A program made the translations under genes and the position numbers. The notes under the pieces were generated by a model. That model saw nothing but the letters and a program-made list of their open reading frames with translations, was not told where the DNA came from and did no database searches. From Chryseosolibacter sp964493505 (GTDB lineage: Bacteria > Bacteroidota > Bacteroidia > Cytophagales > Cyclobacteriaceae): 64,000 nucleotides of DNA. The stretch lies in assembly GCA_964493505.1 (NCBI GenBank), contig CAZBNP010000002.1, positions 310,001 to 374,000 on the forward strand, written 5' to 3'. Below, piece after piece: positions 1-7,407 of this stretch (its first letter is position 1; every line of letters begins with the position of its first letter).

Positions 1-710
1 TGAAAAGGAATTTTCGTGGTTTCGGACTGTTGTCAAAGCTATTTTTTACGCACGGCATTATTACGACCAACCATTACGGAGTGCGGTTGGCGCTTAATCC
101 GTACGAGAAGATCGACATGAACATCCTCCGCTTTGGAGCATTTGACCGGCCTGTATCGGAGGCACTCCTGGAGAATCTGAAGGGCGACGACATTTTCTGG
201 GACGTTGGTGCCAACATTGGCATTCATAGCCTGGCAGCGAAAAAAAAGCTGCCGGGCATCCAATGCCATTGCTTCGAGCCGTACTATAAGAATTTCGAAA
301 AGCTTGTCACCAACGAGTCTCTTAACAACCTGTCATTAGAAAAATACAACTTCGGGCTGTCTGAAAAGAGTAGCGTCGTAGAACTATACACCACCAGGGG
401 AAATCACGGTCGTACAGGATTTTCGAGCATGGCTGGTTCGGATGCCACAAGCATAAGCGTGTTGACTATCTCCCCCGACGAACTGATCGCGCATCACGGG
501 TTCAGGGCGCCGGCGGTAATCAAACTGGATACGGAAGGCCACGAATTGCCGATCCTTCGCGGCAGCACCACACTACTGGCATCCCCTACTCTCCGGACAA
601 TTGTGTATGAATCCTACGAGGACAAAGATCTGGTGGCCGACTTCCTCAAACGATTCAATTTCGCCATTCGTGCAATTGGCGATGGCACCAACTTCGTCGC
701 TACACGATGA
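1..710 (+). CDS. FkbM-family SAM-dependent methyltransferase, 5' end at window edge
   Basis: Rossmann-fold methyltransferase of the FkbM family, which usually O-methylates sugars or other small molecules. The SAM-binding loop reads WDVGANIGIHSL and is followed about 20 residues later by the acidic CFEPY; the family-typical IKLDTEGHELPILRG lies near the C-terminus. The frame is open to the first base of the window. A TTG at 30 is possible, but the bases at 1-2 are TG in this frame, so an NTG start whose first base lies just outside the window is more likely and would add ten residues. It overlaps the next gene by the ATGA tetranucleotide, so the two are translationally coupled. The context suggests a polysaccharide or glycolipid cluster lying to the left. 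The substrate cannot be told from sequence. Confidence 0.85.
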   Translation, partial: KRNFRGFGLLSKLFFTHGIITTNHYGVRLALNPYEKIDMNILRFGAFDRPVSEALLENLKGDDIFWDVGANIGIHSLAAKKKLPGIQCHCFEPYYKNFEKLVTNESLNNLSLEKYNFGLSEKSSVVELYTTRGNHGRTGFSSMAGSDATSISVLTISPDELIAHHGFRAPAVIKLDTEGHELPILRGSTTLLASPTLRTIVYESYEDKDLVADFLKRFNFAIRAIGDGTNFVATR

Positions 711-1831
711 AGATAGTTCATCTGATACCAGGGCTGTACCTCGGCGGATCAGAGAGAGTGATGGAGACGATCGCGCTCAGTCAGATCAAAGATGGCGACC
801 AGGTCACTATTGTATCATTTCAGCAGACGGAGTTCTCAAACAGATTTCCCGGCCTCAATGTGCGGTATTGCAGCGTCAACTATCGCAATGCCCTACTTCG
901 AACGCCTGATATTCAGACAGAACAGTATGAGACATTGATCGATACTATCCAGCCCGATGTCATACACTCCCACGCCTACTGGACTGATCTGATCTCCCAT
1001 CACAATCTTCGACCCACCATTCTCTACATCTCTCATTTTCACTTGTGTTACGATGAATTTGAAAATGTGCGGATGTTCCCTGTTACAAAGCGGACACTTA
1101 CCCGCTGGTTAGACAAACGCCGACTCCTGGCGAAATATCGGAGGGAAAACTGCTTGTTTATCGCCGCATCGGAATCAATTTTTGAATTCTACAGAACGCG
1201 CATGCCCGCCGCACTGGTGGACAAAATGAAGGTCATCCCCAATCCGGTAGACGACGCTTTCTTTGCTTTGCACCCCTTGCCCACCCGGTACGAATTGCTC
1301 ACCATAGGCCGCCTGGAAGAGATTAAGAACCATCGCTTCCTGCTCCAGGTTGTCAGCGCGCTTCGACAACGGGGTATTCAGGTCAGACTGGCGGTGATTG
1401 GCGAGGGGTCTCTTCGCCAGGAACTGGTGTCGTATGCCGAAGAGTTGAAAATCACACCCGCGGTTAGTTTTCCGGGCATTCTGAGAGGCCAGGAATTGTT
1501 CGAGGTATTTTCGTCAAGTAGCATCTACGTTCACGCAGCGCACGATGAGACCTTCGGACTCGCGTTGTTTGAAGCCCTTGCCGCTGGCCTGCCCGTTGTG
1601 GCGCGGGCGTCCGACAGTATCAGACAGAATTTGCGCCAGGTTGATAACCTGACACTGATTGAACGCGATGATATCGCTGCGTTTGAACAGACCATCGAGC
1701 AACTGCTGAGCGCAACGGACCTTACAAGATCCCGGGTAGCAGCTACAAGGGAACTGTTGAGATCGTTCGCGGCATCAAAATACAAGAAAACCCTGAAAGA
1801 GTTCTATGCGCACCATACGCTAAGAGATTGA
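707..1831 (+). CDS. GT4-type glycosyltransferase
   Basis: A retaining glycosyltransferase with two Rossmann domains (GT-B fold, family GT4), 374 aa. The N-terminus has the family start IVHLIPGLYLGGSERVMETI, including the glycine-rich acceptor-side loop. The C-terminal donor-binding domain starts near LLTIGRLEEIKN and contains the EX7E-type motif in HDETFGLALFEALAAGLPVV, which contacts the nucleotide sugar. No signal peptide or membrane segment is visible, so it acts in the cytoplasm or on the inner face of the membrane. Its start overlaps the stop of the methyltransferase (ATGA). Role by context: adding a sugar to an exported glycan. Donor and acceptor are unknown. Confidence 0.88.
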   Translation: MKIVHLIPGLYLGGSERVMETIALSQIKDGDQVTIVSFQQTEFSNRFPGLNVRYCSVNYRNALLRTPDIQTEQYETLIDTIQPDVIHSHAYWTDLISHHNLRPTILYISHFHLCYDEFENVRMFPVTKRTLTRWLDKRRLLAKYRRENCLFIAASESIFEFYRTRMPAALVDKMKVIPNPVDDAFFALHPLPTRYELLTIGRLEEIKNHRFLLQVVSALRQRGIQVRLAVIGEGSLRQELVSYAEELKITPAVSFPGILRGQELFEVFSSSSIYVHAAHDETFGLALFEALAAGLPVVARASDSIRQNLRQVDNLTLIERDDIAAFEQTIEQLLSATDLTRSRVAATRELLRSFAASKYKKTLKEFYAHHTLRD

Positions 1832-2041
1832 GTCTTTAGTCAGCATGGACCTCCCCGGTTACCCGACAACTCCATCCATCGGAAGGCGGCGGATAAAAAA
1901 TCCCCTCTTTATTCGGTCATACCGGCTATTGTAAAATTTTCTCTATGCCGGGAAAATTTCTATTCGTATTTTGGCTTCCCGTGTTCCAAATTGGATGGTT
2001 ATTTACCATGAACACGTCTTTTTTCAGTTTAAAATCAATCT

Positions 2042-3895
2042 ATGGCCGTTTCTAAAGAAAAATCGCTCCCGCCCGTCAACCAAAACGCAAAATATCTCGC
2101 AGAAGAAGTCGATATTTCAGGCTACGACCAAATTATCGGTAAGCCCGACGCCAGAATAACGCTAGTAGAATATGGTAGTTATGGGTCGTCCGATTCAGCC
2201 GCCGCCAATGAAGTGGTGGCCAGCCTGCATACAATGTTTGGCGACCAGATGCGACATGTCTTCAGGCATCTCCCCGCTTCCGGAAATAAAATAGCAAAGC
2301 AGGCTGCATTGCTGTCAGAGCGCCTATCCCGGAAGTCAGTTGACTTTTGGAACGTCCACAACGAGCTCATGGCACTGGGCGGCGACTTGAATGAGGATGG
2401 TCTAAAGAAGGTGGCGATAGAGTTTGGTATTGATCCCACACAGGAGGAAGACGAAACGATTTTGTCAGAGGCAAGAAAGAAAGTCGAACGAGATATCGAC
2501 AGCGGACATAGAAGCGGAGCCCTGATATCACCAACATTTTTTATCAACGGAAGGCGTTACGAGGGGCCCTGGGACGAAAATTCACTGGCCGATGCCATCC
2601 GGCAAACGCCGGGTCACAGATTCCGGAGAGCAGCGATCGACTTTGTGCATTGGGGGCCTTCCTCCGGTATCGCCTTACTAACCATGGTGGTAATTGCATT
2701 CGGGCTTGCCAATAGCCCGTTCGGAGAAAGATTTCAAGCATTTTGGCAGACGCCTATTGGCTTCAATTTCGGCAACGGAGCATTTGAGCTATCACTTTTG
2801 CAGTGGATCAACGATGGCTTGCTCACACTCTTCTTTCTGGTTGTAGGTCTGGAAATCAAGCGTGAGTTTACGGTGGGACGGCTATCGACGGCGCGGGCAG
2901 CAATCCTTCCGCTGGCAGCAGCTGCCGGCGGCATCGTATTCCCGGCATTGCTGTACATGAGTATAGTTCCCAAAGGTTACCTCACGATGGGTTGGGGAAC
3001 AACGATATCGACGGACACGGCATTTGCTATTGCCTTGATCGTATTTCTGGGCAAACGAGTGCCGGTTGAGCTGCGTATTTTCCTGACTGCCTCAGCAATA
3101 GTGGATGACCTGGTCGCTATTCTGGTAGTGGCTGCATTCTATACCAAGGAGATTCATTATTCTTATATCATAGGCGCGGCAGCGGTGACGTTTATGTTAG
3201 TAGTATTTAACAGAACAAGATTCTACAGACCCCTGCCGTATGTCTTCCTCGGTCTTGCCCTGTGGTTCTGTCTTCACGAGGCTGGCATCCATGCGACATT
3301 GAGCGGAGTAATTCTCGCGCTCGTGATCCCTACCCGCCCTCCTGCCAACCTTCGCGCACTCGGCGCCCAGGCACGGTCGATCCTTAAAACCGAAGCTTCA
3401 TTCAATCACAACTTCGAACATCACGGTCCCTCTCATCGCGCGTTGACGATGCTTGATTTCATTCACGCACGGATCGAATCTCCCGCCGATAAACTTCTGC
3501 GCCTGGTGGAGCCGGTGTCGAGTTATCTGGTCCTGCCCCTCTTCGCGCTCGCAAACGCGGGCGTCATGGTTTCCACTGGCGTCTTCGAGGGGAACGGTCT
3601 CTTTATACTGGCGATTATCGCGGGTCTCGTTATCGGGAAACCTATGGGCGTATTCATCGGCGCCTGGGTTGCTTCCGCGCTGAAAATCGCAGACAAACCT
3701 GATTCGTACTCCTGGCGGCAACTTCTCGGTGCGGGTGCTATACAGGGGATAGGATTTACTATGTCGATCTTCATTGCTTCGCTGGCTTTCCGGGACGAGC
3801 ATTTCCCGGCTGCGAAAATTGCAATATTTATTGCATCGTTTGCCGCCGCGGCACTGGGTACGGTAATACTCTGGAAACAGAACGGAAAAAAATGA
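2042..3895 (+). CDS. nhaA: Na+/H+ antiporter NhaA fused to a cysteine-less Dsb-like domain
   Basis: 617 aa in two parts. Residues about 25-190 form a DsbA/thioredoxin-like domain, with cis-proline region ISPTFFINGRRYEGPWDE intact. Residues about 200-615 form the NhaA antiporter, with STDTAFAIALIVFLGKRVP and the ion-binding aspartate pair in IVDDLVAILVVAAFYT, so the transport part looks functional. Thioredoxin-NhaA fusions are known in several phyla. Here the position of the CxxC active site reads YGSYGSSDSAAANE (residues 44-57), with serines where both cysteines are expected, so redox chemistry is unlikely. The start is ATG at 2042. The gene stands alone, about 210 bp after the glycosyltransferase, with no obvious terminator in that gap. 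Confidence 0.9.
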   Translation: MAVSKEKSLPPVNQNAKYLAEEVDISGYDQIIGKPDARITLVEYGSYGSSDSAAANEVVASLHTMFGDQMRHVFRHLPASGNKIAKQAALLSERLSRKSVDFWNVHNELMALGGDLNEDGLKKVAIEFGIDPTQEEDETILSEARKKVERDIDSGHRSGALISPTFFINGRRYEGPWDENSLADAIRQTPGHRFRRAAIDFVHWGPSSGIALLTMVVIAFGLANSPFGERFQAFWQTPIGFNFGNGAFELSLLQWINDGLLTLFFLVVGLEIKREFTVGRLSTARAAILPLAAAAGGIVFPALLYMSIVPKGYLTMGWGTTISTDTAFAIALIVFLGKRVPVELRIFLTASAIVDDLVAILVVAAFYTKEIHYSYIIGAAAVTFMLVVFNRTRFYRPLPYVFLGLALWFCLHEAGIHATLSGVILALVIPTRPPANLRALGAQARSILKTEASFNHNFEHHGPSHRALTMLDFIHARIESPADKLLRLVEPVSSYLVLPLFALANAGVMVSTGVFEGNGLFILAIIAGLVIGKPMGVFIGAWVASALKIADKPDSYSWRQLLGAGAIQGIGFTMSIFIASLAFRDEHFPAAKIAIFIASFAAAALGTVILWKQNGKK

Positions 3896-3932
3896 AGAGG
3901 ATGTTCAGGCGCCAGGGCTTTGTTGCTTTGGG

Positions 3933-4419
3933 CTATGGCTCATACAATCTTCCACTCTTATCAAAGTAAATGGGATATCCTTCTGAGTTGAAGATCACTT
4001 TCTTTTTTGCAATTCTTCCGTCCTTCATCTTCTCACTCCCAAAATCAGCAAACAAAAAATCTTCATCTGTTAACAGAGGTAAAAAACTTTTGTCCACCCT
4101 GATCACCCGGGATGTTTTTTTTATCAGGCCTTCCTCAATTAATTGGGACTCGGGCCAGTCGCTGTATGCGACAGTGTGACTGGAGTCCCATCGTGCGTAA
4201 TGTGGAATGTCTTATAACCTATATTGATCGAGCCCATGAACGAATCTTCCCCAGGGCAGCTGCATCGGGGGATGGTGGTATAACTACCGGCGCAGAAACT
4301 TGCGCCTGCGCCGACAAATCTGAAACTAATCCGCAACCTGTAAACAGGAGCCCAGCCGCGATCAGATATTTTTCCGAAATAGAACATTTGAGAGCAAAGC
4401 CATTGGATAGCAGCTCCAT
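3933..4419 (-). pseudogene. Decayed secreted-protein gene (possible YD/RHS-type remnant)
   Basis: Two coding-like pieces in different minus-strand frames. The 5' piece (4419 to about 4230) begins with a signal-like segment (MELLSNG, then YLIAAGLLFTGC) followed by VVIPPSPDAAALGK. That resembles the segment just after the signal peptide in Bacteroidota YD-repeat (RHS-like) proteins, from memory of the family. The 3' piece (4211 to 3933) is in another frame, has no start codon of its own and ends NSEGYPIYFDKSGRLYEP. A large internal deletion plus a frameshift would explain the arrangement. The remaining frames here are short and unlike known genes. The family assignment is tentative; the broken frame is clear. 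Confidence 0.42.
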
Positions 4420-4572
4420 GAGAACTTTGGCGAGTCTTCTGACAGGGCAAAATGAAAATTCCAATAAAGGAAAAAAAACTGTGGCAATAGTAGAAAGTAC
4501 TTGCATGAGGTGGTCTTTAAGAATTTCTGCGAACCCAAATATAAAGAATGCTTTTACACAACAAATAGCCAT

Positions 4573-4605
4573 AAAAAAACTCCCGGGGTTTCCGGGAGTT
4601 TTTTT
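4573..4605 (-). terminator. Rho-independent terminator downstream of catalase
   Basis: A perfect 14-bp inverted repeat: AAAAAAACTCCCGG at 4573-4586 and CCGGGAGTTTTTTT at 4592-4605, with a 5-nt loop. It has T-tracts on both strands, so it can work in both directions. It lies 24 bp past the catalase stop codon (minus strand) and separates catalase from the decayed gene to its left. Confidence 0.9.
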
Positions 4606-4629
4606 GAGTTGAACGGATCTTGAAAGGGA

Positions 4630-6144
4630 CTATCCTTTAGTCGGTCCCGGCGCCCATTTGTCGTAAGGTGTCATATCAAATTTATTGACCTCATCCATAG
4701 ACAAGCCAAGTGCTTTTGCAACACCTTCGCCGTATTCAGGATCGGCTTTGTAGCAATTTCTGATGTGGCGAATCTGAATGAACTTCTCCGCACCGCCTAC
4801 CTGCGCCGCGGTATTGCTGAACAAGAGGTCTGCTTTTCCATCCGCTTTGATAATACGGAACAGATCACCGGGTTGTGTGAAATAGTCTTCATCATCATCT
4901 CTGAAGTTGTGAGCATACGCGGTTCCGTCGAGTTCTAACGGTGGCTCCTTTGCTTCGGGTTGTTCCTGCCATTCTCCGTAGCTATTGGGATTGTAGTGTC
5001 TCGCGGCACCGTAGTTGCCATCTACACGCATCGCTCCGTCACGGTGAAATGCGTGATAGGGGCAGGTGGGTTTGTTTACAGGAATCTGGAAATGGTTTAC
5101 TCCCAGTCTGTAGCGCTGCGCGTCGCCATAGGAAAACAACCTTCCCTGTAGCATCTTATCAGGCGAGAACCCGATACCCGGAACAATATTGGCAGGGTTG
5201 AAAGCGGCCTGTTCCACATCCTGGAAATAATTTTCCGGATTTCTGTTCAGTTCAAATTCCCCGACAGGGATGAGGGGATAATCCTTCTTGGACCAGACTT
5301 TTGTCAAATCGAACGGATGGAAGCGGTACCTTTTCGCCTGTTCTTCCGTCATTATCTGGATGAACAGCTTCCATTTCGGAAAATCCTTCTTTTCGATTGC
5401 TTCAAAGAGGTCTCGTTGCGACGACTCCCTGTCCGTACCAATAATTTTGGCCGCTTCTTCATCAGACAGGTTTTCGATTCCCTGCTGTGTTCTAAAGTGA
5501 AACTTCACCCAGTGTCTTACATTGTCTTTGTTGATAAAGCTGTAAGTGTGACTGCCAAATCCGTGCATGTGTCGGTAGCCCCTGGGAATTCCGCGGTCAC
5601 TCATCACAATCGTAACCTGATGCAGTGCTTCCGGGAGCAATGTCCAGAAATCCCAGTTGTTGTTGGCATCCCTTAGGTTAGTCTTCGGATCGCGCTTGAC
5701 GGCGTGGTTCAGGTCGGGAAACTTCATCGGATCGCGAAAGAAAAACACCGGAGTATTGTTTCCGACCAGATCCCAGATACCCTCGTCGGTATAAAACTTC
5801 ATGGCAAATCCCCGGATGTCTCGTTCCGCATCGGCGGCTCCTCTTTCTCCCGCAACGGTAGAAAACCTGACGAACATTTCGGTTTTCTTTCCAACCTTGT
5901 TGAAGATACCAGCCTTCGTGTATTGGCTGATGTCGTGGGTAACCGTAAACGTTCCGAAGGCGCCTGAGCCTTTGGCGTGCATCCGTCTTTCGGGAATAAC
6001 TTCACGATCGAAGTTTGCCATTTTCTCAAGAAACCACGGATCCTGCATTAGCATTGGACCTCTGGGGCCGGCTGTCTGCACATTTTGATTGTCAGGAACG
6101 GGGGCGCCCGTTTGCCTGGTCAGTTTTGAATTTTTCTTGTCCAT
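4630..6144 (-). CDS. katA: Monofunctional heme catalase
   Basis: Converts hydrogen peroxide to water and oxygen. 504 aa, the usual length of small-subunit catalases. The distal histidine is H56 in PERRMHAKGSGAFG, the distal asparagine is in DLVGNNTPVFFFRDP (N129/N130), and the proximal heme-ligand tyrosine is Y339 in RLFSYGDAQRYRLG. No signal peptide is visible, so it is expected in the cytoplasm. It is monocistronic: a strong terminator follows, and a decayed cstA remnant lies upstream. The upstream region has TGCATTTG, one mismatch from the TAnnTTTG promoter box, too weak to call. No peroxide-sensor gene (OxyR, PerR) is in the window. Confidence 0.97.
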   Translation of the reverse strand: MDKKNSKLTRQTGAPVPDNQNVQTAGPRGPMLMQDPWFLEKMANFDREVIPERRMHAKGSGAFGTFTVTHDISQYTKAGIFNKVGKKTEMFVRFSTVAGERGAADAERDIRGFAMKFYTDEGIWDLVGNNTPVFFFRDPMKFPDLNHAVKRDPKTNLRDANNNWDFWTLLPEALHQVTIVMSDRGIPRGYRHMHGFGSHTYSFINKDNVRHWVKFHFRTQQGIENLSDEEAAKIIGTDRESSQRDLFEAIEKKDFPKWKLFIQIMTEEQAKRYRFHPFDLTKVWSKKDYPLIPVGEFELNRNPENYFQDVEQAAFNPANIVPGIGFSPDKMLQGRLFSYGDAQRYRLGVNHFQIPVNKPTCPYHAFHRDGAMRVDGNYGAARHYNPNSYGEWQEQPEAKEPPLELDGTAYAHNFRDDDEDYFTQPGDLFRIIKADGKADLLFSNTAAQVGGAEKFIQIRHIRNCYKADPEYGEGVAKALGLSMDEVNKFDMTPYDKWAPGPTKG

Positions 6145-6303
6145 TCCTATTATTATTTACTAGCCAAATGCAATCACCCAGAAAAGACTAATATGGGCAA
6201 AACAAACGTCATTCCAGAGGTTATCGCGGGAAAAATTATGTAGCTGCTTCTGTCGCTTCTCTGGCATCCGACGTACTCGGAATGCTCGATTTTCCAACGC
6301 TAA

Positions 6304-6698
6304 TTACCTGTCTGCGAGCTCCTTTACGGTCTCGCCGTAATAATCGACTTTGTCGGCTTTCATGCTAAGCAGCCTGTGCCACCTTCTGAAAGTGCTGACA
6401 AACACCGCAAACATCAGAGCCATTGCCAGGAGTGCCAGGGAGGCTAGCAGGTACCGCTCGCTCTTTTGGAATATATATCGGTGATCTGTTCGTAGCCCGC
6501 CCAAAAGGTGATGACCGCCATAAACACCCCCGGAACAGCCGGGCACAGTGCATATTTTCCTCGATTCATCCTGATCAGCATGGTGGTGCAGACAATCAGG
6601 CCCCAGCAATTGGTTGCTGATACCAAACAGAGGCCAGATACTGCTTACATTTCCCGTGTAGACCAGATACCCCCAGCGTCAGCGCATTGCACCATTCA
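6304..6698 (-). pseudogene. cstA: Decayed 3' part of carbon starvation protein A gene
   Basis: Read on the minus strand, pieces of the CstA C-terminus follow one another in three frames. Near 6665-6600 is WGYLVYTGNVSSIWPLFG then ISNQLLG. From about 6600 to 6470, in another frame, are LIVCTTMLIRMNRGKYALC and FMAVITFWAGYEQITDIY. From about 6455 to 6304 are ERYLLASLALLAMALMFA and DKVDYYGETVKELADR, then a stop. WPLFGISNQ is diagnostic of the CstA peptide/pyruvate transporter family. At least two frameshifts, plus loss of the 5' nine-tenths of the gene, make it non-functional. The right border abuts the DUF4256 gene at 6728. The decay leaves catalase and DUF4256 as neighbours. Confidence 0.82.
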
Positions 6699-6727
6699 GG
6701 AATTCCATCAAATGAAAAGGTCAGCGA

Positions 6728-7297
6728 TTAAACACGCAGCGAGCCGCGGAACCCTCTGGACGCGTAGTAAGATTCAGCACCATTGTGATACAGAAAGATA
6801 TGCCCGTAACGCCGGTCACAAAAAACAGCGCCGCCCCTTTTACGGATATCATCGGGCGTTTCCACCCAGGTCGAGGTCTTCAAATCAAACTCCCCTAACT
6901 TCTGCAACTCGCGATACTGCGCTTCCGTCAGCATCGAGACACCCATGTCTGTCGCCATACCGATAGCACTGTTCTTAGGTTTGTGTTCCTTTCTCGACTC
7001 CAATGACTGTGGGTCATAACAAGTACTCCTGCGGCCTTTCGGACTTTCTGCTGAGCAGTCATAAAAAATGAACTCGCCTGTCTTCTTATCGTAGCCAATA
7101 ATATCCGGCTCACCTCCCGTAGCTTCCATTTCATTAAGCGACCACAGCTTTCCCGGACTGGCCTTCTCCAGTCTGACCTCAACATCAGTCCACTTAAGGC
7201 CTTTGTGGCGGTTCATATTTTTTTCAAAGCGGGTCTTCAATTCCCCGAGCAGTTTGTCGCGGTGTTCCCTTGATACAGCTTTCTTGCTCTTGCTCAT
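6728..7297 (-). CDS. DUF4256 domain-containing protein
   Basis: 189 aa, soluble, with no signal peptide or membrane segment. It matches the DUF4256 family along its whole length: LEKASPGKLWSLNEMEATGG, then PDIIGYDKKTGEFIFYDCSA, GRRSTCYD, and the C-terminal GGAVFCDRRYGHIFLYHNGA. The family has no established function to my knowledge. The conserved Cys, Asp and Arg positions and the many aromatic residues would suit a binding or catalytic pocket, but that is only inference. Start is ATG at 7297. It appears monocistronic, between the cstA remnant and the esterase gene. Confidence 0.88.
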   Translation of the reverse strand: MSKSKKAVSREHRDKLLGELKTRFEKNMNRHKGLKWTDVEVRLEKASPGKLWSLNEMEATGGEPDIIGYDKKTGEFIFYDCSAESPKGRRSTCYDPQSLESRKEHKPKNSAIGMATDMGVSMLTEAQYRELQKLGEFDLKTSTWVETPDDIRKRGGAVFCDRRYGHIFLYHNGAESYYASRGFRGSLRV

Positions 7298-7407
7298 TGT
7301 ATTGGTGTTTAGGGGCGTTAAAATAATGATCTTGCCGGTCTTTGACTACTGATCATCCAAAAATACCCGCGTCGTGGCAAGTTTTCACACCCGGTGCACC
7401 ATCATCT

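Noticed and set aside
4112..4612. + strand open frame (166 codons) through the remnant region
   Set aside because: It runs antisense to the decayed gene and into the catalase terminator; no recognisable domain.
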